Assembly (NCBI GenBank): GCA_963826795.1
Contig: CAWGYT010000010.1
Location: 62,001 to 126,000, forward strand
Direction of reading: 5' to 3'
DNA length: 64,000 bases
Source: CAWGYT01 sp963826795
GTDB taxonomy: Bacteria > Planctomycetota > Planctomycetia > Pirellulales > Pirellulaceae
Under the pieces are notes generated by a model. That model was not told the DNA's origin, ran no database searches, and saw only the letters and a program-made list of their open reading frames with translations. The translations under genes were made by a program, and so were the position numbers. Positions 1 through 11,021 of this stretch are shown here, piece by piece (within the stretch, counting starts at the first letter, position 1; every line of letters starts with the position of its first letter).

Positions 1-1190
1 AGGAACGAGCCATCGTCTCCTTGCGCGTTGAGATTGATCTCGGGCACACGACCCAACGTCGGGTTCACGTAAAACGGCTGGGAGTCATTGAATTCAAACT
101 TCTGAGAGTCGGCGTTGGTGAAGGCGCCGCGCTGCCGGGCGAGAACGTTGTCGTAGAATTGGCCATCAAAATAGACCGATGCCCGCGCCCCTGAGGGGCT
201 GTGAGCCCCCGCCAGGTTACTTGTGAACCAGGAGAAGAGGGGCAGCTGGCCGACTGCTGACGGGTCTTCAATCACCGTTCCCGCGTATTCGGGGGATTGA
301 TCGTCTCCGGTCGTATCCAAGATCCGCGGCCAGCGAGTCGCGCTGCCCGCGTCATCCCGCGCCAGGACCGAGTACCTGAGCATCTCGCCCGGTGCGGCCG
401 CTCCCGCGGGAATCGTCGCGGTGTAAATGCGATCTCCCGCCAGGACGTCCGCCCCCAAGCCGTCGTCGAACATCTCGATCGCGACCTCATCTCGATACAT
501 CACGCGGTAGGTCGCCGAAACGCTCGCCACCGCGCCCAGCCTCGGAAGCACCTCGGCCGTCACGATCAGATCGTCGACCGACGACACGACGCGTGGGCTG
601 TGGTCGACCGCGTCGATTTGAGGGCCAAGCGAGTGGGTTGGCGGATTGGCCGCTCCTGGCGTCGGCTGGTCGAAATAGCCAAACTCCTGGCTCAATGGAT
701 CGCCGAATTCATCCATCGGGATCCCGTACGAGACATCCGTCAACTGTTCGGGAAACGTCGCAAGTTGCGTGGCCAGTGACGTGCCATCAGGCCGAACCAA
801 CGCCAGGAACTCGCCATCCTTCGAGATCTTGAAATTCGTATGCAAGGCCCCCGTGTCATCGACAACATCGCGGCCGGACGCGAACACCACGAGAAACTGC
901 CCCGCCTCGATCGTGACACTTGGAAACGACCACTTCGTCAAGTTCCGCGAATCGTCCGTGAGATGCCAGCCCTGCAGGTCGACGGCGGCACCGCTTGAGT
1001 TGTGGATCTCGATCCAATCGGAGGACTCTCCGAAACCGTCATCCAGCGTTCCACGATTGCTGGCCATGAACTCGGTGATCGCGACGTCCGCAGCCAGCAA
1101 CTCGCGCCGCTCAAGCCGCTCGAGACGGAGTCGCCACGAATCGGACGACGAGCTCACATGCGAAACGAACCCTCTACGTGCCCATAGCAT
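1..1190 (-). CDS. CotH/lamin-tail secreted protein, partial (C-terminus outside window)
   Basis: The frame opens at an ATG at 1190 and stays open to base 1, so about 396 N-terminal codons are present and the rest lies to the left. Residues 26-35 read LERRELLAAD, the planctomycetal LEPR-XLL type N-terminal signal motif. Residues of about 36-150 (AITEFMASN, DWIEIHN, GWHLTDD, FASGRD) look like a lamin-tail domain. The last 80 or so residues (SVYFDGQFYDNVLARQRGA) resemble the start of a CotH kinase-like domain. Such proteins are exported, and the family is common in planctomycetes; the substrate is unknown. It points the same way as the two PEP-CTERM genes upstream. I am sure of the frame and fairly sure of the domains; the function is open. 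Confidence 0.8.
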   Translation of the reverse strand, partial: MLWARRGFVSHVSSSSDSWRLRLERLERRELLAADVAITEFMASNRGTLDDGFGESSDWIEIHNSSGAAVDLQGWHLTDDSRNLTKWSFPSVTIEAGQFLVVFASGRDVVDDTGALHTNFKISKDGEFLALVRPDGTSLATQLATFPEQLTDVSYGIPMDEFGDPLSQEFGYFDQPTPGAANPPTHSLGPQIDAVDHSPRVVSSVDDLIVTAEVLPRLGAVASVSATYRVMYRDEVAIEMFDDGLGADVLAGDRIYTATIPAGAAAPGEMLRYSVLARDDAGSATRWPRILDTTGDDQSPEYAGTVIEDPSAVGQLPLFSWFTSNLAGAHSPSGARASVYFDGQFYDNVLARQRGAFTNADSQKFEFNDSQPFYVNPTLGRVPEINLNAQGDDGSF

Positions 1191-1244
1191 GAGGTGGCCT
1201 TCGTGGGCAAAAACGGAAGCGAGTCGCCAGACGTCGGGATCGGA

Positions 1245-2423
1245 TCAGCGTCGGCGGCGGATCAGCAGCAGTCCACCCAGCAGCACGGGTGAAAGGGAGA
1301 TCGGTTCCGGGACGCTGCTGACAGCTGCCAACGGACCCAGCTCGAATCCTCCATCCTGAAATGCGGCCACGAGATCCGAGGAATCAAAACGAAGGTCGCC
1401 GGTCCAATCGCCCTCCGTCCAAACCGCGTCGAGTTCCTGTTCGAACTTGCCCGGCTGAAACACTTCCACAAGATCCGACGAAGTGAACTCGCCATCCAGG
1501 GTCGCATCGCCAATCCAGGTCTTTTTCAGATCCTTGGCCCAAAAGACGACATCGTCGCCATTGACCAGGTCATCGCCGGTCACGTCGTATTGCAGCTTGT
1601 TCATTCCGCTGGCCGATTCGGCGACCAGCGCATTGATGTCGGCGGCATCCAGAACGCCGTTGCCATCGAAATCTCCGGCAAGCACCACGGCGCCGGACGT
1701 CGTCACCAGAATGTTATCGAAAAACCCCGCAACGTTATCCCCGTTTTCAACGGCAAGTTGGCGCAACGCGATGGTCACGGACGGTCCCAAATCGGCGAGC
1801 GTGAAATCGGGGACCATCGCTTCCCAGGTCGGGACCTCGGGGTCATCCAAATCGTCAAAGGCCTTGATCGTGGTTCCATCCGCGGTAATCACAAGCACGA
1901 AGTCGCGCATCGCATCGCAGGCTGCATCGCAGTGAGGCCAGGGACCGCTTGAAAGGATGTTACCGAAACTGTCTTCGTAGCCATCGGCCCAGTCGTTCGT
2001 GCTTTCGGGGTCCGGTCCCGCATTGTTACTGGCATAGGCCCGAATGAGTTCTCCCGAGCTACCGATCAGTGCGACTTCCGCCGCCGCAATCGACCCCTCC
2101 ACGCCTTGATTGATCGGGCGAAGTCGGGCGTTGACGGTCAAATCTGCGATTCCGGCGAGCGAAATCGGCGAGATCGTTTCAATCCCGTAGAACTCATCCG
2201 CAAATCCGCTGCTGATCATCTGCAGCACCTCGGAGTCGTTGGCGAAAATGACATCCAACGCAACGTCCGGCGCACCCGCCTCGTGCTCCTGCCAGGTTTC
2301 CCCCAGCTCGAAAAATTCGAAGGTGTCCTCCAGCAGAATCTCCTCGGCCACCGTGTGATGACCTCCCCATATCATGCCAACTCCGAGGCAGACAGAAAGC
2401 ATCTGGCGCTGTAATTGGGTCAT
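1245..2423 (-). CDS. PEP-CTERM protein with dockerin-like repeats
   Basis: 392 aa. An N-terminal signal peptide (MLSVCLGVGMIWGGHHTVAEE) is followed by a beta-rich domain of about 220 residues. From about residue 248 come calcium-loop repeats of the dockerin type I kind (GDFDGNGVLDAADIN, GDATLDGEFTSSDLV, GDLRFDSSDLVAAF). The C-terminus is a PEP-CTERM sorting tail: VPEP, a hydrophobic stretch, then RRRR. Such tails are processed by an exosortase, which is not in this window. The N-terminal domain is paralogous to that of the next gene upstream (shared LLED-F, FELG, GIETISPISL, IGSSG), so the pair arose by duplication. Role unknown; probably extracellular or surface-held. Confidence 0.85.
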   Translation of the reverse strand: MTQLQRQMLSVCLGVGMIWGGHHTVAEEILLEDTFEFFELGETWQEHEAGAPDVALDVIFANDSEVLQMISSGFADEFYGIETISPISLAGIADLTVNARLRPINQGVEGSIAAAEVALIGSSGELIRAYASNNAGPDPESTNDWADGYEDSFGNILSSGPWPHCDAACDAMRDFVLVITADGTTIKAFDDLDDPEVPTWEAMVPDFTLADLGPSVTIALRQLAVENGDNVAGFFDNILVTTSGAVVLAGDFDGNGVLDAADINALVAESASGMNKLQYDVTGDDLVNGDDVVFWAKDLKKTWIGDATLDGEFTSSDLVEVFQPGKFEQELDAVWTEGDWTGDLRFDSSDLVAAFQDGGFELGPLAAVSSVPEPISLSPVLLGGLLLIRRRR

Positions 2424-2478
2424 CGTTTCAAACTCCGTAAAGACAATGGAAGAGCGGACGACTACATCACAACGGGGT

Positions 2479-3324
2479 TCACTGCCTGCGTTTCCGCAAG
2501 GCCGCCCAACCCAACGCGGGAGTGAACAGCAGCACCCAGCTGGTCGGCTCAGGAACGGCCTGGACCGTCACGCGGTCGATATCGCCGAAGACGTTTTCGG
2601 GAAACGAGGTCCCTGACAAAGTGCTGTCGGATCGTTCTTGGAAGAGGGCGATCGTCGCCGTGTCGCCGAAATTTTCGAGCGTCAAGCTGGGATTGAAAAT
2701 GTCAAATGCGGGATCGGCCAACGGCGTCCCGTCGGTCCCCAGCGTCGTGAGACGCGTCCCTTCGGACCCGATCTCAAGCACGAAGGTCCGAAAGGCCTCG
2801 GCGCCTCCGCTGGGATCGTTCGGCGGAAAATGGAGGAACGCAACGGAGGCCGCGTTCTGGCTGCCTTCGCTGTCCTGGTAGAAGTCGCCCCAATCCGGTG
2901 CCTCCGGACGATTCGCCCCGGCCGAGGCTTGGGCATATGCCCCGGAGCTGCCGATGACGGCGATGCCAACGGAGGCGTCCGAAGCCCCTCCGTCGCCAGC
3001 GCCGGTCTGATTCAGCGGCCGCACCAAGGCTTCGACGCGGAGCGAGGGGACGCCGAGCAGCGAGATGGGGCTGATCGTTTCAATGCCGACGATCTCGCCC
3101 GCGGCACCCGGCGAACTGCCGACACGCAACGAAGCTCCGTCCGCTCCCACGCCCGCGACACCCAGGCTCAGGTCGGGGGCGGCCCCGCCGAGGGCCTGCC
3201 AGACCGTGCCCAACTCAAAACTTGTGAATTCGTCTTCCAGCAAGTACTGCGCACTGAGCGGAGCCGACATGATCGTCATCAGCCCAGCAACGCAAACCGC
3301 TCGCAATGAGTATCTCCCGCTCAT
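2479..3324 (-). CDS. PEP-CTERM protein, paralogue of its neighbour
   Basis: 281 aa from the ATG at 3324, which has a GGAGAG ribosome site just upstream; a longer frame to 3387 adds residues before the signal peptide and is less likely. The signal peptide (SLRAVCVAGLMTIMSAPLSAQ) is followed by a domain sharing LLEDEF, FELG, GIETISPISL and IGSSG with the neighbour at 1245-2423. It ends VPEP, a hydrophobic segment and RKRR, a PEP-CTERM tail. Unlike the neighbour it has no dockerin-like repeats. It is likely a surface or extracellular protein of unknown role. Confidence 0.82.
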   Translation of the reverse strand: MSGRYSLRAVCVAGLMTIMSAPLSAQYLLEDEFTSFELGTVWQALGGAAPDLSLGVAGVGADGASLRVGSSPGAAGEIVGIETISPISLLGVPSLRVEALVRPLNQTGAGDGGASDASVGIAVIGSSGAYAQASAGANRPEAPDWGDFYQDSEGSQNAASVAFLHFPPNDPSGGAEAFRTFVLEIGSEGTRLTTLGTDGTPLADPAFDIFNPSLTLENFGDTATIALFQERSDSTLSGTSFPENVFGDIDRVTVQAVPEPTSWVLLFTPALGWAALRKRRQ

Positions 3325-3470
3325 GATCCGCTCTCCCCCCAACTCAATCGATGGCAAACTCGGAACGTCGCCCACGCGCATGAGCATATCGTTTGGCTCG
3401 CGCGATTACTAGCGTTTTCGTCCCCGCTCAGCGAATTCCCGATGAGTCGCCGTTGGGCCGGCGAGGCGAC

Positions 3471-4175
3471 TCAAGATCGCAGGGCGAAATAGATGGCCAG
3501 ATAGTGGCACCAGCTGCCAATCAGCACGAACAAGTGCCATCCCGTGTGCAGAAAGCGGGCCCGCTCGTCAAATATCAGCAGCACGGCGCCGACGGTGTAG
3601 GTGACCCCGCCGACCAGAACCAGTGCCACCACGCGCCACGGCGCAGCCGAAAGCAGGGCCGGTAACGCGAGTGCGGGCAGCCAACCTAGCAACAGGTACA
3701 GCCACATTTCGATGCGGTCAACCTGGTGTGCCAGCGCCACTTTGGAAAAGAAGCCAAACCCCGCAATGCCCCACATCAGAATCGTCAACACGTGCCACCA
3801 GCTGCTCAAATAGATCACGGCCAGCGGCGTGTAGGTTGCGGTGATCAAGACGTAGATCAATCCCTGGTCCCAACTTCGGGCCAGACGCCGGGCAGGTGCC
3901 GACTGCACCCAATGCGACAGCGTGGAGGCAGCGTAAACGGCGCTCAACGATCCACAATACGCCAGCAGACTGAGCACCAGCATGCTGGCGCCGTCACCGA
4001 TGACGGGACGGAGCAGTGGCAGGCTGGCCGCGAGACTCACGACACATCCGAAGCCATGCGTCATGGCGTTGAGCGTTTCTTCCAAGTCGGTGCGAATGGG
4101 ACCCACCTCGTGCGCTGACCGCGCATCTCGATTCCCGGGTTCGGCGACTTGGACGAAGGACAGTTGCCGCGTCAC
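3471..4175 (-). CDS. Hemolysin III / PAQR family membrane protein
   Basis: 234 aa from a GTG at 4175, chosen because a perfect AGGAGG lies eight bases upstream; an ATG at 4205 would put that site inside the gene. Seven hydrophobic segments follow a short cytoplasmic start. Family motifs are present: EETLNAMTHGFG, the S-L-S-H of ASTLSHW, DQGLIYVLITATYTP, and the last-segment HTGWHLFVLIGSWCHY with the conserved histidines. Bacterial members (YqfA/TrhA type) are inner-membrane proteins linked to membrane-fluidity control; no haemolytic activity should be assumed. It stands alone, downstream of the phosphofructokinase gene. Confidence 0.9.
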   Translation of the reverse strand: MTRQLSFVQVAEPGNRDARSAHEVGPIRTDLEETLNAMTHGFGCVVSLAASLPLLRPVIGDGASMLVLSLLAYCGSLSAVYAASTLSHWVQSAPARRLARSWDQGLIYVLITATYTPLAVIYLSSWWHVLTILMWGIAGFGFFSKVALAHQVDRIEMWLYLLLGWLPALALPALLSAAPWRVVALVLVGGVTYTVGAVLLIFDERARFLHTGWHLFVLIGSWCHYLAIYFALRS

Positions 4176-4305
4176 GGCGATACCTCCTGAGAACTCACAG
4201 GGCACTCAAGAAGTTTCGGCACGTGACAAAAACCCAGTGAATAAAGTTTCTCGACTCGACCCGACAAAATTAAGCGACACCCGCAGGGCAAGCACTGCAA
4301 GCCAG

Positions 4306-5615
<1,310 letters not shown>

Positions 5616-5738
5616 CACATGACTCCTGAGGTGAAGCGGCGAGTCGACCAGTTCAGCGAGTCCGCTTGCGTCACTGAAACGACGCAGTCCAACGTCCCCG
5701 TCCCAAATCAAAGCAGTCGAAACCAATCCCGTCAAGCG

Positions 5739-6434
5739 TCAGGGATCGAAGGTACGCCAATTCGAGAAATGCGGCATCATCGTTTCGTGTCCGCGGCTGT
5801 CCTTGAGCATCGTCGTCACATCCGCGGAGATCGAGATGCGGGCCTGGTCGGTGGCGTTCGGAGCCGTGAAATGGAGTGTCTTGGAGGGGAAAATCACGAT
5901 GTCGTCCTCCGTCGGCTCGAGGCAAACGGTGTTCCAGGTGGCCACTCCCGGCCGACGGATAAAGCCCAGCTCGGCCTTCGACGGCGTGAAAATCCCACGT
6001 GAAAACTCGTTTGGATGGTGCTCCGTCCGGAAGTGAATGCCCCCGCTGCCCTCGGGCTTGAGCAGATAGTAGGCCACACTAATGTTCGATTGCTCGTGCG
6101 AGTGCTCGCTGATCTTTTCCCCCCGACGCGTGATGGTGGCCCAGGAGCGCTGAAAATAGAACGCGATGTTGTCGTGGTTCAGTCCCAACTCTTCGGTGTA
6201 CGTGCGTACCTGCGCGGCGATACGGCGGTACAGCTCCGCGAACGGCGGCAGCTGAAACAGAAATTCGTGACCCTCGGTATCGCCCAACCACGCGCTATGC
6301 GCCGGCTTGTTGACCGGGCGGCTCGCCTGTTCCATCTCGAAGATCAAACGAACCAGCGCGCTACGCTCCGCCAAAGACATTCCCAGCTGGTCGCGGTAGA
6401 TCGAGAGGGGAAACACTTGGATCAACTTGGCCAT
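5739..6434 (-). CDS. Putative 2OG-Fe(II) oxygenase (TIGR02466-like)
   Basis: 231 aa from the ATG at 6434 (GGAGG nine bases upstream). The central region EHSHEQSNISVAYYLL, the later LHFTAPN and the RISISADV strand give the H-x-H/D...H...R layout of the small 2OG-FeII_Oxy_5 family. Such enzymes use iron and 2-oxoglutarate to hydroxylate a substrate; no substrate is known for this group. It lies 123 bases upstream of the phosphofructokinase gene on the same strand, too far to claim an operon. Confidence 0.75.
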   Translation of the reverse strand: MAKLIQVFPLSIYRDQLGMSLAERSALVRLIFEMEQASRPVNKPAHSAWLGDTEGHEFLFQLPPFAELYRRIAAQVRTYTEELGLNHDNIAFYFQRSWATITRRGEKISEHSHEQSNISVAYYLLKPEGSGGIHFRTEHHPNEFSRGIFTPSKAELGFIRRPGVATWNTVCLEPTEDDIVIFPSKTLHFTAPNATDQARISISADVTTMLKDSRGHETMMPHFSNWRTFDP

Positions 6435-6766
6435 CGAACGGGCCTCCGATTTCCTCCGTTGGGATTCACGGCCCAACGCGGGGCAGAACGCGAGACGAGA
6501 CGTCAGTATAGCCCAACCCCGCGGGTTGTTTCGACCTGCAGCTCAGCTCGCCGTAGCGCTGCTTGCCAATGTCAACTGAGGCGTGACTTCCGGGCGCGCG
6601 ATGGATGTTTGCGACCACCCTGAGCTCGGAGAATTCGGCGGGCCGTTTCCGTCGGCACAGGCCAAGATCTGTTATTCTCTGACGAATCAACAGGCAACCT
6701 GAGTTGACTTGCCCGAGCTGTTTCAACGTGCCCGAATCGATTCCTCTCGCACGAAAGGATGGGACC
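6435..6766. other. Intergenic, divergent promoters expected
   Basis: About 330 bases between the divergent oxygenase and serine hydrolase genes. I see no supported gene here; the frames that cross it are arginine-rich and lack family motifs. The promoters of both genes should lie here, but I could not pick clear -35/-10 boxes. Confidence 0.5.
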
Positions 6767-9182
6767 TTGAGAATTTGTGTCGTGATGATGTTGGGAATGC
6801 TGTTCGCGACAACCACCTGGGGCCAGGACGGGCGTTACGATCAGCTGGCACCGGACGAATTCATGCGACATTGGTGGGTCCTGGGTCCCATCACTCCGAC
6901 GGCGTCTGAGGCTGAGCCCGTGCCGGATGGCGAAACCGTCAGCGAAGATGGATCGGCCGCGAATCGGGACGCCACGCGTGCGTGGTTCGAGCAGGATTTT
7001 CTCGCGACCGTCGGGGGCGAGGTCAAATTCGTTCCGGGCGGCGCCGAGACGGTCCGTTGGGACGATCGGGAGTTCGCCTGGAAGACGATCGAGTCGACCG
7101 AGGACGTCGTGGATCTCGGAGAGCACTTATCCAGCGAACCCTCCAGCGCGGCCTACGCCGCCGCCCTGGTCGAGGCCAGCGAGGCGCAATCGTTCCTGAT
7201 CGGATTGGGCAGCGACGACGGGGTCCGAGTTTGGCTGAATGGCGAATTGGTGCACGACCATTGGGTTAGCCGCCCCGTCGTCCGCGATCAGGATCTGATT
7301 GAGGTGACGCTGCCGAAGGGACCCAATCGGCTGCTGCTCAAGATTTTCAACCAAACAGCGGACTGGGGCTTCGCATGTCGGCGACTATCGCCCCAAAGTC
7401 AGGTGGATCGAATGATTCGCGCCGCCGGGGAGGGCGCGGTTGCGGAGTTGAAAACGCTGCTGGCGGCGAAAACCGACGTCAACGGAATGAATCAGGATGG
7501 AATGAGTCCCTGGTTGGCAGCAGCGATTCATGGCCATCGAAGCACCGCACGGCTGTTGGAAGAACAAGGGGCTCGGCCCATTACCGAGTTCGATCCGGCC
7601 GCCACGATCCGATCCATCGTTGGGCGAGAGGCTTCCGCAACGCGACCAGGCGTGGCGATTCTTGTGGCACGCGATGACACGATTTTGTTCGAGGAAGGAT
7701 TCGGGATGGCCAGCCTCGAACATGACGTCCCGATTTCGCCCCACACCAAATTTCGAATCGGTTCCGTGACCAAGCAGTTCACCGCGGCCGCGATTCTCAA
7801 GCTGCAAGAGGCGGGGCAACTGAGCACCGACGACCGACTGGACAAGTTCTTCCCGGACTTTCCTCGGGGCGATGAAGTGACCCTCGCCCAGTTGTTGACG
7901 CACACGTCAGGCATCCACAGCTACACCTCCCATCCAAACTTCCTGGAGACCGCCGCGTCCGCGATCACACCGCACGACGTGATCGCCTCATTTCAAGATG
8001 ATCCGTTCGACTTCCCTCCGGGCACGAGCTGGGCGTACAGCAATTCGGGTTACTTCCTGCTCGGCGAAATTGTCGCGAAGGTTTCCGGAAAGTCGTACGC
8101 TGAGTTTCTAGAGACGACCTTCTTCGATCCCTTGGGCATGTCCGATACGGGCGTCCATACGCCCCAGGCGGTGTTGAAGCACGAAGCAACCGGCTACGCC
8201 TTCAACGCGGGCGAAGTGACGAAAGCACTTAACTGGGACATGTCGCATGCAGGCGGGGCCGGTGCGTTGTACTCGACCGTCCGCGATTTGCTCCGCTGGA
8301 ATCGCGCCGTGTTCGGGGGGAAGGTGCTGAGCGAAGCGTCGCTCGCCGCCGCCTGGACTCCGGTTGCATTGCCCGAGGGAACCAGCGCGCCGATGCCTTA
8401 CGGTTTCGGCTGGGTGATGGATGACCACCGAAAGCTGAAACGGATCAGCCATTCGGGAGGTCTCCACGGCTTCCTCAGCCAGTTGTCGTACTATCCGGAT
8501 CAGACTACGTCGGTGATTGTCCTGCACAACGCATCACCGCCCGTTCCGGAAATGGTAACGTCCGCGTTAGCAGACGAAATCGCCGAGTTGTACCTCTGGC
8601 AGGACATGGCGCCGCGCAGCGAGGCCTTGGCAAGCGACCAGCTTGATCGCAGCCTGTGGGATCAGTTCCCTGGCCAGTACGACTACCAATCCGCGATTCT
8701 GAACGTGACGCGCGATGGTGAACGATGGTTCGCACAGCTGACCGGACAGCCACGATTCGAGATCTTTCCGGCGAGCTCTACACGATTCTTCTGGAAGGTC
8801 GTCGACGCTCAAGTCGAGTTCCTGCCGAACGAACAAGGGCAGGTGACCGCGGTCCAGCACACGCAAGGCGGTCGCAGTTTTCGAGCGGAGAAGATAAAGC
8901 CAGTTCAGGAAATCAAGGTCGCGACCGAACTGCTCGACCGCTACACCGGCGAGTATACCTATCCCGGCATCGGAGTCCTCAAAGTCAGGCGACAGGATGG
9001 ACGGCTGCTGGCGCAAATGTCCGGCCAACCTGAATTCGAGATCTATCCGAAATCGGAAACCGACTTTTTCTGGAAGGTCGTGCGCGCACGAAATCAGCTT
9101 CTCGGTCGACGACCAGGGAACCGTCACCAAGGCCACGCATCGTCAAGGCGGCCAAACGATCGAGGTCGAAAAGACAAAATAG
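6767..9182 (+). CDS. Multidomain serine hydrolase (beta-lactamase fold) with late frameshift
   Basis: Start taken as TTG 6767 (AAGG eight bases upstream), giving the signal peptide LRICVVMMLGMLFATTTWGQ; an ATG at 6704 is in frame. In order: a PA14/sugar-binding-like beta domain (IGLGSDDGVRVWLNGELV), an ankyrin-like stretch (GMNQDGMSPWLAAAIHGH), then a penicillin-binding/beta-lactamase domain with S-x-x-K (GSVTKQF), Y-S-N (AYSNSGY) and H-S-G (SHSGGLHG). Two copies of a 70-residue repeat follow (GQPRFEIFPAS and GQPEFEIYPKS). The second copy breaks at the CGCGC at 9083-9087; the other frame continues its repeat (EISFSVDDQGTVTKATH) to a stop at 9182, matching repeat one. One extra base explains this. 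Without the correction the frame runs on into antisense sequence to 9589. Substrate unknown; likely periplasmic peptidase or esterase. Confidence 0.85.
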
Positions 9183-9202
9183 TTCCGCCGGGTCTCCGCC
9201 AA

Positions 9203-10189
9203 CTAAAGCAGCCATTGCGGTTTCAGAATCATGATCGCGCCCAGCGACGCGATCGTCGCGCCGCTGATCAACTTCAGCCAGCGTCCCTCGTGTTCCTGCA
9301 GCTTTCGCTTGCTCAGCGTGATCACGACCAGCCCCACCATCAGCGTATCGTCGAACATGTAGGCCGCGTTGTAGAGCAGCAGATAGGCATAATTCTGCCA
9401 AGCGGGCAATTGCCTCATCGTCAGAATCTCTGTGTACAACGCCGGCAAACCGGCCGTGCACAAGAGCTCGACGACATTCACCAGGAACGCCAAGACCGTC
9501 GCCGCAATCATCGCCCCCACCAGGTTTTCAGCCAAGACGATCCGACGCGTCCGTGCGTAGATGCCCGGCTTCGCCGCTTCGGGGATTGAAAGGCTGATGC
9601 CGCGATGAAACGCGAAGAAGTCCTTTATGTGCACGCTGCCCACGACGAGTGCCAGGACACCGAGGCCAATTTGAATCGGCCTGAGATAACCGACGAACAG
9701 GAACACATTCAGCCACGCCGCCATGAAGGCAAAGTAGGCCAGGCCACTGACAAAAATGAACGTCCCGGCAATGGCCACAATCCGCACGCGATCCTTGAGG
9801 TTGACTAGCAGCGAGAGCAGAAACAGCAGGACCCACATCGCGCAGGGATTGAAACCATCGACCAGTCCGATGGCCAAGGTAACGGCCGGTAGACTCAGTC
9901 GACGCAGGTCCAGCCGGCCAAAGATGGGAAGATCGAGCGATTCCAATTCAGGTTCGCCGCTCGGCGGTCCGGGCACACCGGGAGGCTCGTACACGGCCGC
10001 CGGCAAACCCTCCTCGTCCACCGGCAGCGGCTCGGGAGGCAGCGGCTCGGGAGGCAACGGCAGCGCGAATGGCTCCGCCTCGGGTGGCGATTCCGTCCGC
10101 GGACCGACCTCGGGCGACCCGTCGATCGGGGGGGGCTCCGATTGAATTTGTGCGCTGAGCAAGGGCGGTCCGCCCGACCCGATCCACAC
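9203..10189 (-). CDS. CcdA/DsbD-like thiol transporter domain, probably C-terminal part of a fusion
   Basis: A proline- and glutamate-rich linker of about 85 residues (PPEPLPPEPLP) leads into a six- to seven-span membrane domain. It carries one cysteine in GLVDGFNPCAMW and one in VELLCTAGLPAL, the two conserved positions of CcdA/DsbD electron carriers. Such proteins pass reducing power across the membrane. The frame is open upstream of the first GTG (10189) as far as about 10440, where it joins the thioredoxin-like domain of the next entry, so I think one frameshifted gene spans 9203-11021: a periplasmic thiol domain tethered to its membrane donor. If the two are separate genes, the GTG at 10189 is the start. 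Confidence 0.75.
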   Translation of the reverse strand: MWIGSGGPPLLSAQIQSEPPPIDGSPEVGPRTESPPEAEPFALPLPPEPLPPEPLPVDEEGLPAAVYEPPGVPGPPSGEPELESLDLPIFGRLDLRRLSLPAVTLAIGLVDGFNPCAMWVLLFLLSLLVNLKDRVRIVAIAGTFIFVSGLAYFAFMAAWLNVFLFVGYLRPIQIGLGVLALVVGSVHIKDFFAFHRGISLSIPEAAKPGIYARTRRIVLAENLVGAMIAATVLAFLVNVVELLCTAGLPALYTEILTMRQLPAWQNYAYLLLYNAAYMFDDTLMVGLVVITLSKRKLQEHEGRWLKLISGATIASLGAIMILKPQWLL

Positions 10190-10274
10190 GGCCAGGGCAG
10201 CGGCCGAACGACGAGCGGCGGCCGCCCAGGCGACTGATCGTCGATCGTCCGATTGACCGGTCCGCAGACCGCCG

Positions 10275-11021
10275 TCACGACGGGATTGGTTCGTCGTCGG
10301 GGCAGGGCAGGGGATCGTCCAAAGCTGCAGCGCCCCATCCAGCCGCTGCCGTGTCAGGGACTCGCTGGTAAAGCCGACAATCAGACGATTGCAGAGGTGA
10401 AAGACAGGGACGCTCAGCCGCCTGCGTGCGATGTAGTCTGATCAGCCGCTGCATTTCCGTGAGGGAAGAGGCGTCCGCGGCCACGTCGCGGTAGACCAAT
10501 TCCAAGCCGGGGTAATGCTTCACGAAATTCGGCAAGAAGGCCTTGGCCGACGCGCAGCGTGGACAACCCGTGCGGACGAAGACTTCCAATCGAAGCGCGG
10601 CTTCCAGCTGAACCGCGAATTCTTCCTTGCGTTCCAGCCCCGAGATCACGCGATTGCAGACGTAAACGAGGGGCGTTGTCCGCGACGCGTCGCGATAGTG
10701 GCCGACGACGCGGTCGAAGCGAGCTCGATTTTCCGCGCTCGCCGAGATATCTCGGCGGGCAATCACGAGCCCACCTCGTGTCGCGCGGAGTTGCTCGACT
10801 TGCTCCGCCACCTCGCGGCCGAGCACCTCGTCCCCCTGCACATAGACTTCGACAATCACACAACGAGTCGAGCCCTTCGCCGGGCGGCGATCCTGCTGGC
10901 CCCAGAGATCGCTTGCCGCGCCGAGGCAGAATCCAGTCAGGACGATCCCCACGCAAATCCCAGGTCGACTCACCCCCCAAGCTTTCGCTTCGCGGCCGAG
11001 TCTCAAGAAATGAATGTTCAT
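10275..11021 (-). CDS. Exported glutaredoxin/thioredoxin-like domain, probably N-terminal part of the CcdA-like fusion
   Basis: Start ATG 11021 with AAGGAG eight bases upstream. A hydrophobic export signal (SRPGICVGIVLTGFCLGAA) is followed by a thioredoxin-fold domain with the redox pair in VFVRTGCPRCASAKAFL. This frame loses family likeness after TEMQRLI. In the shifted frame the strand and turn expected of the fold appear (SVPVFHLCNRLIVGF) and lead without a stop into the proline-rich linker and membrane domain at 9203-10189. One extra base near 10437-10445 would explain the break. Followed as it stands, this frame ends at 10275. Confidence 0.7.
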   Translation of the reverse strand: MNIHFLRLGREAKAWGVSRPGICVGIVLTGFCLGAASDLWGQQDRRPAKGSTRCVIVEVYVQGDEVLGREVAEQVEQLRATRGGLVIARRDISASAENRARFDRVVGHYRDASRTTPLVYVCNRVISGLERKEEFAVQLEAALRLEVFVRTGCPRCASAKAFLPNFVKHYPGLELVYRDVAADASSLTEMQRLIRLHRTQAAERPCLSPLQSSDCRLYQRVPDTAAAGWGAAALDDPLPCPDDEPIPS

